In this document: piece by piece, positions 50,627 to 60,280 of the stretch
Layout of the letters: every line of letters starts with the position of its first letter
Position numbering within the stretch: the first letter of the stretch is position 1
NCBI GenBank assembly: GCA_023091665.1
Contig: JALJCQ010000017.1
Location: 1,054,001 to 1,118,000 of the forward strand
Direction of reading: 5' to 3'
Length of the DNA stretch: 64,000 nucleotides
DNA from: Pythium myriotylum
Taxonomy: Eukaryota > Oomycota > Peronosporomycetes > Pythiales > Pythiaceae
Made by a program: the position numbers and the translations under genes
The notes under the pieces: model-generated
Seen by the model: only the letters and a program-made list of their open reading frames with translations
Told to the model about the DNA's origin: nothing
The model's database searches: none

Positions 50627-51121
50627 ATGCCTGGAGTCTCGAAGACTGCGTCGCTGCTCGCGCTTTTCGTCGGCGTCACGATGGCGACCGACGATTCCAC
50701 CGCCTCACCGCCGGTCGGTGCCACCACCAACAGCTCGACAGCACATATCAAGTCGATTGTCTGCACACCGGATACGAAGAACGGCATTTGGTCGTGGTAC
50801 TATAACTCGTGGTCCGACGGCCCCTACTCATGCACGACTAAGAACGACAGCCGCGAGTGGTGCATGTTCAATGCCTACCGCGCTGGTGGTGCAAAGGATA
50901 TCCACTGGAAGTACACAGACGACGTCAATGACAAGGCGTGCTTGAACAATTGGAAGTATTACTCCGAAGACGGTGAGAAGCTGCTCGCGACTATCGCTGG
51001 GCGCACGACCACGTTCAACGACTCTCGCCGTTGGTGCGCGCTGCCTGTTTACCGGTCGGGCGGCGTCTACAACAAACAGTGGGGGGAGTGCTGGTGCCAG
51101 CAGGACCGCGCACGACAGTGA
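50627..51121 (+). CDS. Small secreted Cys/Trp-rich protein with two tandem modules
   Basis: A 164-residue protein. The ATG at 50627 starts a signal peptide (MPGVSKTASLLALFVGVTMA). The mature part has two related modules. The first includes IWSWYYNSWSDGPYSC, then NDSREWCMFNAYRAGGAKDI. The second includes NNWKYYSEDGEKLL, then NDSRRWCALPVYRSGGVYNK and ends GECWCQQ. The repeated DSR-x-WC-x4-YR-x-GG pattern shows internal duplication. Nine Cys in a short secreted protein suggest disulfide stabilisation, as in oomycete apoplastic effectors, but no known family is recognised and no RXLR or LFLAK motif is present. It sits next to the elicitin cluster. Confidence 0.75.
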   Translation: MPGVSKTASLLALFVGVTMATDDSTASPPVGATTNSSTAHIKSIVCTPDTKNGIWSWYYNSWSDGPYSCTTKNDSREWCMFNAYRAGGAKDIHWKYTDDVNDKACLNNWKYYSEDGEKLLATIAGRTTTFNDSRRWCALPVYRSGGVYNKQWGECWCQQDRARQ

Positions 51122-51760
51122 CAGCGCCCACAGTGTAGTGAGCACCACTCATAGTCAGTGAGAGTAACGCCTTCGATACGAATAAACAATCGCAAACAAC
51201 CACAACCGTCGACGTACTTCATATGCTTCAAAACGATATTTGAACAGCGGTGGCTGGTGGAGTCCACAGAGTCCAATGAGTCCGCTACAATGGCGGCGTA
51301 GGTCTTCCGGCTTCTTCGATCATACAGCCTCTTCAACTCGTCGACAGCTTGTTTTTGAACTACATGTTATGACAAAGTGTATTACAAAAGCTTCCCGCAA
51401 ACATTGTTGTTGGGAAGCTGATACTTCCGCAATGGGGAGGAGTTCAAAGCAGGTCCTAAGTGAAGAGGCGTTTGTCACAAGATAATGGACTCCAATATGA
51501 ACACTCACCATCCTTCACGTGGCACTTCACTGTCCTCATGTGCGATCATGATGGCCGCTCTCAATGGGATCTCGAGAGAGTCCATGTCGTTCCAAAGCCA
51601 CTGTCTCCCGTGGGTCGGGAAGTGCAGGAGTCAAAACCTCGTTAGCCGCAATGGTAATCAATATACGGAGCACGGTCGGCTCGAAGCGCTGCTGTGTACG
51701 CGATCACTTTCCAAAATTCCTTTGGACTCCCCAGTCGATCTTTCAACTACTCAAGCGACG
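51122..51760. other. Promoter region of the long elicitin-like gene
   Basis: About 640 bases. The right end includes the initiator-like element at 51704. The frame of the next gene opens upstream at 51485 but that part lacks a signal peptide and looks non-coding. Confidence 0.4.
51704..51718 (+). promoter_or_regulatory. Oomycete initiator-like element of the long elicitin-like gene
   Basis: TCACTTTCCAAAATT matches the YCAYTYYNCA-W pattern and ends 42 bases before the ATG at 51761, consistent with a transcription start here. Confidence 0.5.
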
Positions 51761-53251
51761 ATGCTCCGTTTCGGCGTTCTTATCTCATTGGCAATCGCAA
51801 CAGCGTCAGCTGCCGACTGCAACTTAATCAATCTCCTGCCGTTGGCCGACGATCCGCGAACCGCGCAGTGCTCCAAGGATGCGAACTACACCTTCCTCCC
51901 CCCTACCATCCCAACAGGGGACCAAAAGACCATGTTCTGCTTGTCTCCTACGTGCCGGGCCTTGCTTGCTAAGTTAGAAACCCTTCTTCCGACCGAATGC
52001 ACCCTCTCAGTCCTCAACCCGCCACTCCAATTGTACCAAGACCTTCTCAAACCACTAGAGAGGACGTGTGCATCCGCGGCCGCCCCTCTACCTGAAGCAC
52101 CTGCCACAGAACCAGATACACCTTCACCCGAGCCAACTGACGGTCCTGCCGATGTCCCTGTCGATACTCCTGCCGCTGGGTCCACCGATGGCCTCGCTGA
52201 CACCCCAGCCAATACTCCTGCCTCCGGTTCGACTGACGGCCCTGCTGATGCCCCAGCCGATACTCCTGCCTCCGGGTCAACTGACGGCCCTGCTGATGCC
52301 CCAGCCGATACTCCTGCCTCCGGTTCAACCGATGGCCCTGCTGATGCCCCAGCCGATACTCCTGCCTCCGGTTCGACTGACGGCCCTGCTGATGCCCCAG
52401 CCGATGCTCCTGGCTCCGGGTCAACTGACGGCCCTGCTGATGCCCCAGCCGATACTCCTGCCTCCGGGTCAACTGACGGCCCTGCTGATGCCCCAGCCGA
52501 TACTCCTGCCTCCGGGTCAACTGACGGCCCTGCTGATGCCCCAGCCGATACTCCTGCCTCCGGGTCAACTGACGGCCCTGCTGATGCCCCAGCCGATACT
52601 CCTGGCTCCGGGTCAACTGACGGCCCTGCTGATGCCCCAGCCGATACTCCTGCCTCCGGGTCAACTGACGGCCCTGCTGATGCCCCAGCCGATACTCCTG
52701 CCTCCGGGTCAACTGATGCCCCTGCTGATGCCCCAGCCGATACTCCTGCCTCCGGTTCGACTGACGGCCCTGCTGATGCCCCAGCCGATGCTCCTGGCTC
52801 CGGGTCAACTGACGGCCCTGCTGATGCCCCAGCCGATACTCCTGGCTCCGGGTCAACTGACGGCCCTGCTGATGCCCCAGCCGATACTCCTGCCTCCGGG
52901 TCAACTGATGCCCCTGCTGACGCTCCTGCGGTCGGTTCAACTGATGGTCCTGCTGACTCTCCCGTGGTTGGGTCAACTGATGGTCCTGCTGACGTTCCTG
53001 GTGCTGGGTCAACTGACGGTCCTGCTGGCGCTCCTTCGGCCGGGTCAACTGATGGCCCCGCTGATGTTCCGGCGGCTGGGTCAACTGATGGTCCGGCCGA
53101 TACCCCGGCTGGCGTTCCTACCAACGCAACTATTGTTCCTACGTCGCAGCCAACTGACGCTCCTGGCCCAGCACCAACTCTCGGTCTGAAGGCTGGACCA
53201 CCAACGTCAGCGCCGACGATGAAGCCAGCAGTGCCCAGGGCCCAGTGCTAA
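51761..53251 (+). CDS. Elicitin-like secreted protein with long repetitive C-terminal domain
   Basis: A 496-residue protein. The ATG at 51761 starts a signal peptide (MLRFGVLISLAIATASA) and is favoured over the frame's earlier Met at 51485. Mature residues about 19-106 are an elicitin domain with six Cys: DCNLINLLP, AQCSKDANY, MFCLSPTCRALL, ECTLSVLNPPLQLYQDLL and ERTC. Elicitins bind sterols outside the cell and are perceived by plants. A Pro/Ala/Thr/Ser/Asp-rich region of about 390 residues follows, including about 16 copies of a 16-residue unit like TPASGSTDGPADAPAD; such stalks are likely O-glycosylated and wall-associated. It ends PRAQC, matching the PRPQC end of the second elicitin here. 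Related to the gene at 57335. Confidence 0.93.
   Translation: MLRFGVLISLAIATASAADCNLINLLPLADDPRTAQCSKDANYTFLPPTIPTGDQKTMFCLSPTCRALLAKLETLLPTECTLSVLNPPLQLYQDLLKPLERTCASAAAPLPEAPATEPDTPSPEPTDGPADVPVDTPAAGSTDGLADTPANTPASGSTDGPADAPADTPASGSTDGPADAPADTPASGSTDGPADAPADTPASGSTDGPADAPADAPGSGSTDGPADAPADTPASGSTDGPADAPADTPASGSTDGPADAPADTPASGSTDGPADAPADTPGSGSTDGPADAPADTPASGSTDGPADAPADTPASGSTDAPADAPADTPASGSTDGPADAPADAPGSGSTDGPADAPADTPGSGSTDGPADAPADTPASGSTDAPADAPAVGSTDGPADSPVVGSTDGPADVPGAGSTDGPAGAPSAGSTDGPADVPAAGSTDGPADTPAGVPTNATIVPTSQPTDAPGPAPTLGLKAGPPTSAPTMKPAVPRAQC
52160..52925. repeat. About 16 tandem 48-base units in the elicitin-like gene
   Basis: A 48-base unit containing CTGACGGCCCTGCTGATGCC recurs in phase over this span and encodes TPASGSTDGPADAPAD with minor changes (TPGS, APGS, STDAPAD). 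The last copies degenerate toward the 3' end. Confidence 0.9.
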
Positions 53252-53462
53252 ACCGAAGACCCGTGAATATTCCTACGCGTCGCATTGAAGCGTCCAAGAA
53301 CTAGGGACGATACAGCTTTTGACTGCATAAACGCGAATTCTTTCATCTGTTACTTTTTTATTGTTGCTTCAACTTCCGAAATTGTGATCATCACCGATCA
53401 CAATAATACTGGTTTCATACCGGTACTGCGACTCTCACACCCAAACAACACGCGAAGCAGCC

Positions 53463-55803
53463 ATGACGGGGTCTTCGCCTCTCTGCGAGCTCTCGGAGGC
53501 GCGCGCGTCGGCCATCGCAGAGGCCTCGAGTGCGTCTCTCCAGGGACGACTGAGCCTCTTGAAGATCGAGTCCAGTTTCGAGATCTCGGCCGCGTACGAG
53601 TGAATTCCAACTCAAAATGGCAGACCCCGCCGAGGAGGGCACTGAGCCCGCGCTCGCGTGGATCCGCGAGGCTTGCGTGGTGTGGCACATGATCGCAAGC
53701 TGTCAGGACTTTGGTGGCCACGAGAACCCGACGTTTTGGAAGCGATTGGTTGACAAGATCGCGCGCGAGGTGCCCAAGAAGAAGATCAACAACCTCCCGT
53801 CGAGGGGGGAACGAGTGGCCTTCTGAAGAGAGACCATGGGTGTTTGCATCGGACCAATACCGGTTCTTCTCGGATCGAAGTGATCGCCACCTTCTCTTCC
53901 CAAGGTTCGGCCTCGAGCTGCCGTCGTCAGAGCTCATTAACGAACAAAATGACTAATGGGAAGCCTCAAAAGTCGGATTCGAACACGAAGGTGAGGGTGT
54001 CTACGTGAGCGCCGAGGAGAACGAGCACAAGTCTCTTGCAGACGAGGAGGACTTCATCAATCCGGGAACGCAGTGGATCGATCGAGCAGTTCGGGCATTT
54101 CTTGGAAACCTCTGCATCGGAATCAAGAATTGAAGGGCTTCACAGATGAACTTCTTCCGTATGGGTCGAGCCAGCGAAGCCTGACGAACCCGGTGGAAGT
54201 GGGCTTGAGCTTGACCAACCACTGCCCATTGAAAGGCGTTGCAGAGGTCTTGCACAAGATTATTGTGGAGTGTGCAGATTGACACTCTTCAGGGAGGAGC
54301 TCCTCAACTAACGATCACAATCTGTAATTTCCGTTTGTGGTGATTACTGAGGTTTCACTGAAGAAAGAGCTCGGAGAGGATCAAGAGGTTGTTGCATTGG
54401 CCAAGATCACTGAACTGTGTCCCATCAAGATACCTGAAATCACCATTGCTGTTCAAAGGAGGATGACTGAATCGACTCTGACAAGAATAATGCTGGCGCC
54501 TACGAGCAATCAGGCATCCTCCTCTGACCAAGTCCTTGCGACAAGCCTGAAGGACGCATCCTCTATTCAGATAGAAATCCTCTTTTCGGCGCTTTCTATA
54601 GCAGTCAGTGGCTCCTTGCGCGGAGTAATTATCCGTTCGATGCCGAACAAGTATGCTGTAGCTGGCTGGGCATGGCTGGCCTATGCTGTGTTCTACCCTC
54701 TCTACTGAACGGGGCATTCAGCTGCCTCGATCTCCAAGGGACCGACATATCCGAGAAAGCCGCGATTCGAGATGTTGCGTCGATTCAACGAACCTTGTAT
54801 TGCTTTGCCCACGGGACAGCGGATAAGAGTTTGATGGCCAAAGAAATCGGTGACCAGTAGTTTACACGTTGGTTCAGCTTCGCGCGGATGCCTTCTGGTA
54901 TGCGTCAAAATCTCTTCGAGGAGAAAAGATGCGTGCTCCTCAACAAGTTGTCACGGCAATCGTCCAGCAAACAGAGAATGATATTTCAGCTTACCTGGGT
55001 CTTTATGCGTGGTGATTCCTGGCTATGGGCCTCGTTGGGTGTCGCGCGAAGATATCATCAGGGTGGAACAATTGAATTCGACTAGGAGTGACATTTCCAG
55101 TCTTTGTATAGGCCCTTGTCGGGAGAATCGTAACATGTCGCCAAGAGTGTTGGGCCCCCTCGTTCAGGGAGCTCGGCTCATGGATATTTACAAGTGGGGT
55201 AGAGAAGCCGACGATTCTTCTTGATTTCCTCAACATGAGTCCAGACCTAAACCAACTCCGTGTGCAAAACCGAGGCGATTTATTTAGCGATTAGGACGAC
55301 CGTGCAACAAGTGAGCGACCGGGACTCCAAAGCCTCTCCTTGGAGCGTATTGAAATGATTTGTTTCGATAATTTTGGGCCTCTCTCGGCTCCTTCCAAAT
55401 TTGCGTGGAAGACCTGTCTTCGAAACTTGTCGGAACTTCAGATCTGGACGTTCGGGACTGGAGAACCACACGAAAAAACCATACGACAGATTCTGTGCGA
55501 GGGATACTCGATTGAGAAGCTCGTTTGGAGCAACTGTACGTGGAAAAGAATCACAACCCACCCGACGTACGAGGAGGGGCATTCTTCATCTCTCAAGATA
55601 CTCGGGTTATCGAATTCGCCTCAGCCTTTGGCTCAGCGCTCGTTAACAAAGATGGCCACGTCGCGCTCTTGAGTGTAATCAAGCATTGCAATACGAAAAT
55701 TTTTTCAAGCGCACTTGCACGATTTGGGGAAGATGTCGTCAAGTTAATTGGCTCGTTTGCGACTACGGATATCCCACGAGCGGTTTGGGTCCAAGATCGC
55801 TAG
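53463..55803 (+). pseudogene. MG-LRR family member H, decayed
   Basis: Pieces of the family occur in order but in several frames with stops between them. From 53463 a frame reads MTGSSPLCELSEARASAIAE, matching the DAWxxAxAW region. From 53617 another reads VWHMIASCQDFGGHENPTFW, the family's core module. Near 54655 WAWLAYAVFYPLY matches AWLGYxxFHP. Near 55005 VIPGYGPRWVSREDIIR matches the SH3b-like end. Near 55395 and 55640 come the LRR remnants and HVALLSVIKHCN with FGEDVVKLIGSFATTDIPR. At least five frame changes and several stops rule out a functional product. The extent of the decay shows the family turns over. Confidence 0.8.
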
Positions 55804-56217
55804 ATCTTACACAAGAATGGATGTCACTTCGGCGGACTCTGCCTTTTACTTTCATATTTCGAAGTATTTCGTAGAGCGTTGCACCAAACCAAAAGCAACG
55901 TAAATACCTCTTCGATCCTGAGTTATTCAAATGCTCTCCAGTTCGATACTTGAGGAAAGAGAAATACCCAGCTTCGAAGCATTTGGTACAGCGAATGCCC
56001 TCAAGTTATCAAGTGACCTTTACGACTGAACGCATGGGGCAAACCGGGTTCGTGAACCGAGTGATGCGAGAGTCGAGAAAAGTCCCGAAGAACGAGTCTT
56101 CCGGCAAAGTTAACTTATCTACATCTCTCATCCACGTAAACGTGTTATCCTCGCCGATCACGGAATCGTCCTTGTGAGCTAGAACTGTATTCTAAGGAGT
56201 AATCGAATCCACAGACT

Positions 56218-56641
56218 ACAGTTTGTTCGCGCTCTAAGCCGGACCCCTGATTTATCGAAGCAACGGATCAAATAAAATTTCAGAGTATTAGCAAGAAAAG
56301 TACAGCTAATGCTTTAGGAATTTTTTGGGCTTCTGATTCATACAAATCTGGTATCTTCTCTATACAGAATATGACAGGATCCGCACGGGTTTGGCCATAC
56401 TGACTCCACACATTTCCGCGCGATCATGCTCCCCACGCATATCGACTGTAAAATATCCCCTTTTCAAAAGTCGTCTTCTTCGAAGAGCTGGCTCCGGACT
56501 GCACGAGTCTGTTGGTCTCATCCACTTGGACCGTGCGTCAGTACATCCACCCATCTCCATATCATCTCCCTGCGGGAAAGAAATATGGATTATAACAGGT
56601 TCATAGAGAGTTGACACCGGCTTAGAGCGCGAACAAACTGT
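56218..56641. repeat. Perfect 25-base inverted repeat enclosing about 370 bases
   Basis: Arms at 56218-56242 and 56617-56641 are exact reverse complements over 25 bases (left arm begins ACAGTTTGTTCGCGC). The similarity stops abruptly on both sides. The arrangement resembles terminal inverted repeats of a small non-autonomous element, but no clear target-site duplication is visible. Confidence 0.8.
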
Positions 56642-57280
56642 ATCTTGTTTGGGTTTGCACCGCCTTTCTGTATCTGCGGAAGTTTCGACGACGCATACAC
56701 ACTGGGAGAGAGAAAAATAGCGAGCGGAAGGTCGCCGCGAATAGCTAACACCGTACCGGCGAGCACTAACACTCCATTTGAGGACTGTAAAGATGGAACA
56801 CTCGGCGGCCGTCACGGTTGATGGCTCGACACGTTGGCGTCATCCAAAGATGTGCTGCACCCAGCTGCGATGACGTTGCATCATTCGCGTTGGCACTTGA
56901 ACCACAGAATGTGACCTGCTCCGACACGATCCCCATGCCCGTCGCTTCAGTCCACAAACGCGAGACCAACTGGTTGAAGTGGACGCCAGCAAAACCGATC
57001 CAAACCTCTATGATCAAATACCTGAGATCTGGTTGGCAGGAAAAATCAACGTAATTCTCTCTATCACGTACTCTGAAAACGGATACGGGGTGATAGAGTG
57101 CTCTGTGTTGTTCATCATCCCACACAGACACGAAATTCTGGTGCAATCGCGAGGAACAGAGGAGCCTACCTCAGCACTTGCGACTGATTCAACTTTTAGG
57201 ACGCCGTGGTATAAGCGTTTCCCATCCCTTTCCTGGAAGAAGGAAGAGGAGATCTGTCGGCAGCAGAGGAACATACAAAG

Positions 57281-57296
57281 TCTCATTATCCAATTC
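57281..57296 (+). promoter_or_regulatory. Oomycete initiator plus flank of the second elicitin
   Basis: TCTCATTATCCAATTC fits the CTCATT initiator with CAATT flank and ends 38 bases before the ATG at 57335. Confidence 0.6.
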
Positions 57297-57334
57297 GCCC
57301 TCTACCGTGAGCGACCAAGACACCACACAATCCA

Positions 57335-57877
57335 ATGCACTTCTCCACCATCCTCGCCGTCCTCGCTGCTACTGCTGCCACGATCGCCACTGCAGCCGAC
57401 TGTGACATCGCAACTCTCTACCCTGTCGCGACAAGCCCGACCGCGAAGCAGTGCACCGCAGACTCGGGAGTCAATTTCGTTCCTCCGGAGGTCCCAAAGG
57501 ATGAGCAGATCCCCAAGCTGTGCGCGTCCAGCGCTTGCAGAGAGCTTCTCGCGCAGCTCAAGAAGGCGGCGCCGAACGAGTGTACCATCACGATTTCGAA
57601 CCCGCCCTTGCAACTGTACAAGGACTTGATTAACCCGATTGAGAAAAAGTGCACTGCAACCCCGGCACCGACGCCTACTCCAACGCCTGCCCCGACGACT
57701 GCGCCGACGACTGCTCCAACGACTGCTCCAACGGCTGCTCCAACGGCTACCCCGACGACTGCCCCGACGACTGCGCCGACGACTGCGCCGACGACTGCGC
57801 CGACGACTGCGCCGACGTCAAGCCCTGGTCCGGCCCCGACCGTCACTCCAGCTCCTGCCCCCAGGCCACAGTGCTAG
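57335..57877 (+). CDS. Elicitin-like protein with Pro/Thr tail
   Basis: A 180-residue secreted elicitin. Signal peptide residues 1-20 (MHFSTILAVLAATAATIATA), then an elicitin domain of about 98 residues with the six Cys in family spacing: DCDIATLYPV, KQCTADSG, LCASSACRELLAQL, NECTITISNPPLQLYKDLI and EKKC. The tail of about 60 residues is a Pro/Thr/Ala repeat (APTTAPTTAPTTAPTA) that should be O-glycosylated and ends RPQC. The domain is close to that of the gene at 51761 (NPPLQLYxDLxxPxExxC in both), so the two are duplicates that differ mainly in the tail. Elicitins acquire sterols from the host membrane and are recognised by plants. Confidence 0.95.
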   Translation: MHFSTILAVLAATAATIATAADCDIATLYPVATSPTAKQCTADSGVNFVPPEVPKDEQIPKLCASSACRELLAQLKKAAPNECTITISNPPLQLYKDLINPIEKKCTATPAPTPTPTPAPTTAPTTAPTTAPTAAPTATPTTAPTTAPTTAPTTAPTTAPTSSPGPAPTVTPAPAPRPQC

Positions 57878-58908
57878 GTGTAGACGAGCGGAATACTTAG
57901 GCGCCTGTATGTGTATAGTTTTGAAACGTGTGATTGATTGGCGCCTGTCGGAGTAATGAAAAAATGCATGACCAACGTCTTTAGCGGTGCACGGGAAGTA
58001 GTATGTCACCCTTTGGATCGCTTCCTGTCGGTTTTCGATCGCACGATTGATCGGGTATCTAGATTCCGATCGACGCCGGCGGATGACAGCTAGAAAACGA
58101 TCTATATAGTAGAAACCGCGACCAGCCTCGCACGCTCCTCGGGGTGGAGATATCTCGATCGACACTCCATTCATATCGGCCTCATTCTTACTGGAATCTG
58201 TTTAGAGGGCCATGAAGTCGGTGCTATGCTGGACAGATCTCCAAATCAGTGGGTCCATGCAAGTATTGGTGCTCAGAGAAGCCGAGCGTTGTGACGGCAA
58301 CCTCCTTGGACTTTCTCTATGGCCATCTTCAGTTTTGTGGTATCCATCTTGCCCATTTGTTGAGTCACGTAGGATAGCCGAAGGCTTTGCTCAAGCATTT
58401 CGTACAGTATGATCGAAGATAAAATCTCCCGGCCGCGGAGACCAACACAAATGAAGTTGCTCGACGCAAGGACCGTATGCTTCGTCGTGTCCTCTGCCAA
58501 CAACCGCAATGAGATAGAGAGAGAAAGTGGTCGAAGAAACTGCATGCTCAGGTTTTGCCTTTGGAGATTGATTTCTCTTGCTGCATTCCGCTCGCTGAAG
58601 CGATGCACATGTTGGTACCATGTCCGGCCCCGTTGGGATGTGAGACGAGGATTTCGTGGTGGCGTCATCTTCTTGACAAACAAAGATAACATTGAAGTGG
58701 ACCCCCACCATTTCGTCCAATGATCAATGGCCACAACCACTTGTGACATGTGAGAGAGTGATCACTGAGTGATGACAAAATACAGAACGACTGTCTCAAC
58801 AGAGTTCCCGGATCTGTTGCTGCTACCCGGTCTCAGCAAAACATTTGGCGTGAAGGCCCCCGAAGCTTCTCCTCATTCCTCAAAAGTCCAAGCACCACCG
58901 AGATCACC
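57878..58908. other. Intergenic region without a supported gene
   Basis: About 1 kb. A minus-strand frame at 58273-58749 is open but lacks recognisable features. The initiator-like element of the next gene is at the right end. Confidence 0.35.
58872..58886 (+). promoter_or_regulatory. Oomycete initiator-like element of the HIG1-like gene
   Basis: CTCATTCCTCAAAAG ends 22 bases before the ATG at 58909 and follows the CTCATTYYNCA consensus. Confidence 0.55.
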
Positions 58909-59514
58909 ATGAGCCAAGCCGCTGAACACCGCCCACTGATGCCCCACTCCACCAAGGCCCGAGACATCATCTCCAAGCACGCGACCAAGGTCGGCTTCGA
59001 GTACAGCGCGATTGCCGGGGCCACTGCCGGCGCGGCTGTCTTGGCTGCCAACACGTACTGGCCAGCTTTTCGACGCCGGCTTGGTGCGAGCGGCAAGACC
59101 GCACTGGTCGTGTCCTCGGCACTAGCTACGTTTGTCATTGTCGCTGAGAACCACCTTATCGCCGGGGCCCACAACCCGCAGAAGTACCTGGCGTCGCTCG
59201 ACCCCAACTACGTCGCGGAAGAGACCCATGACCGATCAACTCTAAAGTGGCACCACCGCCTCGCAAACACAATCTACGACCATCCATATCGGTCTCTTGC
59301 GACAGTTGGTGCGCCTCTCGTCGGCAGCATCTTCGCGTATCAGACCAGCAACCACGCAATTCAGCGATCCCAGCAGATCATGCACACACGCATTTATGGT
59401 CAAGCGGCAATCGTTGCACTTCTACTTGCATCAATGGGCTTCCATGACTACATGCGAAGCCGTGGGGGACGGTTCGAAGAAAGAGATGAAGAGTACCACG
59501 AGCGAGCCCACTAG
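58909..59514 (+). CDS. HIG1/Rcf2-like mitochondrial membrane protein
   Basis: A 201-residue uninterrupted frame. The N-terminal part has an amphipathic segment (STKARDIISKHATKVG) and two hydrophobic helices (AIAGATAGAAVLAANTY, about 34-50, and TALVVSSALATFVIVAEN, about 63-80). The C-terminal part, about residues 107-185, resembles the HIG1 domain of respiratory-supercomplex factors: HHRLANTIYDHPYRSLATVG, then a helical hairpin AFLS-like region GSIFAYQTSNHAIQRSQQIM, then IYGQAAIVALLLASMGFHDY, with the usual Q-x3-R-x-x-Q-x-A pattern. Rcf1/Rcf2 proteins tune cytochrome oxidase. The ATG is preceded by an initiator-like element. HIG1 assignment is by pattern and moderately sure. Confidence 0.7.
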   Translation: MSQAAEHRPLMPHSTKARDIISKHATKVGFEYSAIAGATAGAAVLAANTYWPAFRRRLGASGKTALVVSSALATFVIVAENHLIAGAHNPQKYLASLDPNYVAEETHDRSTLKWHHRLANTIYDHPYRSLATVGAPLVGSIFAYQTSNHAIQRSQQIMHTRIYGQAAIVALLLASMGFHDYMRSRGGRFEERDEEYHERAH

Positions 59515-59815
59515 ACCAGTCGCATGCAGAGTTTAAATCAACTCACTTTGAATGTATACTTCTTAAACAAGCTTGGCATGATCGAATCAGTCGTTGCTCG
59601 ATTGGTGAGACCTTTGCTTCTCAATACAATATGGAAAACCCTAGCCGTTTCAGCAGTTTCCGTGCGGGCTAATTTTGTTGGAGGTAGGATGTTCGATGGT
59701 AAGCTTCGGGCCAGTATGTGTTGCATGGAAGTTCGCAGTGAATTGAAAAAAAAAAGATTGCTCAAGGTCTCAGCTAGGCATATATTGAACAACGAACTAC
59801 AGCTAAATCATTCCT
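59515..59815. other. Convergent spacer
   Basis: About 300 AT-rich bases between the HIG1-like gene and the minus-strand secreted gene, with an A-run at 59748-59757. Contains 3' ends only. Confidence 0.4.
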
Positions 59816-60280
59816 TCAACAATAGACCTTCCCCGTGCGCTGGCAGTTGGACACGGTGAAGTTAGTACCACCACCGCACGTTCCATCCGCGACAGCTCCC
59901 GTGTCCGGCGGGTTGAACTGCGTGCGCCAGTAGCGCACCCACATGCCGTGCTCTGACGAGCTCTCGGAACTAAACGAGTTGCGGCCTCGCATGAGTTCGC
60001 GCTGAACTTGGTTCGCAGCTGTCCACGCGCACGTCTCGGTAGTCGTAGCCACCCAACAGGCAATCTGGTGGCAGTCCTTGCCGCTCCCGAACATGCCTGG
60101 CAGCAGAGGTCCGAGTGTCTGGGCGATAGAGAAGACAGCGAGCGCGCCATCTGTAGCGAGGTCCGGAGTCAGTCCAGTCTTGGCTTGGAGCACGCGCTGA
60201 TCCGTGAGTTTATCTTGAACACCAAGAGCTGTTGAAGCCGTCAGAGCGAGCGTAGAGATCACGAGCACTGCAGACTTCAT
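59816..60280 (-). CDS. Secreted Cys-rich protein, shorter copy of a divergent paralogous pair
   Basis: A 154-residue protein. The ATG at 60280 starts a signal peptide (MKSAVLVISTLALTASTALG), 42 bases downstream of a strong initiator-like element; the frame is open further upstream but without coding character. The mature part has a C-terminal module that it shares with the gene at 60946: KDCHQIACWVATTTETCAW, VQRELMRGRNSFS, HGMWVRYWRTQFNPPDTG, VADGTC and NCQRTGKVYC, with six aligned Cys. No known domain is recognised. Secretion and paired cysteines suggest an apoplastic role. Confidence 0.8.
   Translation of the reverse strand: MKSAVLVISTLALTASTALGVQDKLTDQRVLQAKTGLTPDLATDGALAVFSIAQTLGPLLPGMFGSGKDCHQIACWVATTTETCAWTAANQVQRELMRGRNSFSSESSSEHGMWVRYWRTQFNPPDTGAVADGTCGGGTNFTVSNCQRTGKVYC

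Larger units (their letters stand above)
55804..57334. other. Intergenic region with long-distance inverted repeat
   Basis: About 1.5 kb between member H and the second elicitin. It is AT-richer in its left half and contains the inverted repeat listed at 56218-56641. No supported gene is seen; open frames are short. Confidence 0.4.

Noticed and set aside
51886..53189. Alternative frames across the elicitin repeat region
   Set aside because: They arise from the 48-base repeat and do not include the elicitin domain.
53968..53985. Sequence resembling a tRNA B box (GATTCGAAC)
   Set aside because: No acceptor or anticodon arm pairs at the right distance, and it lies in the family pseudogene.
58273..58749. 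158-residue minus frame
   Set aside because: No signal peptide, domain or paralogue; a competing frame overlaps it. Not supported.
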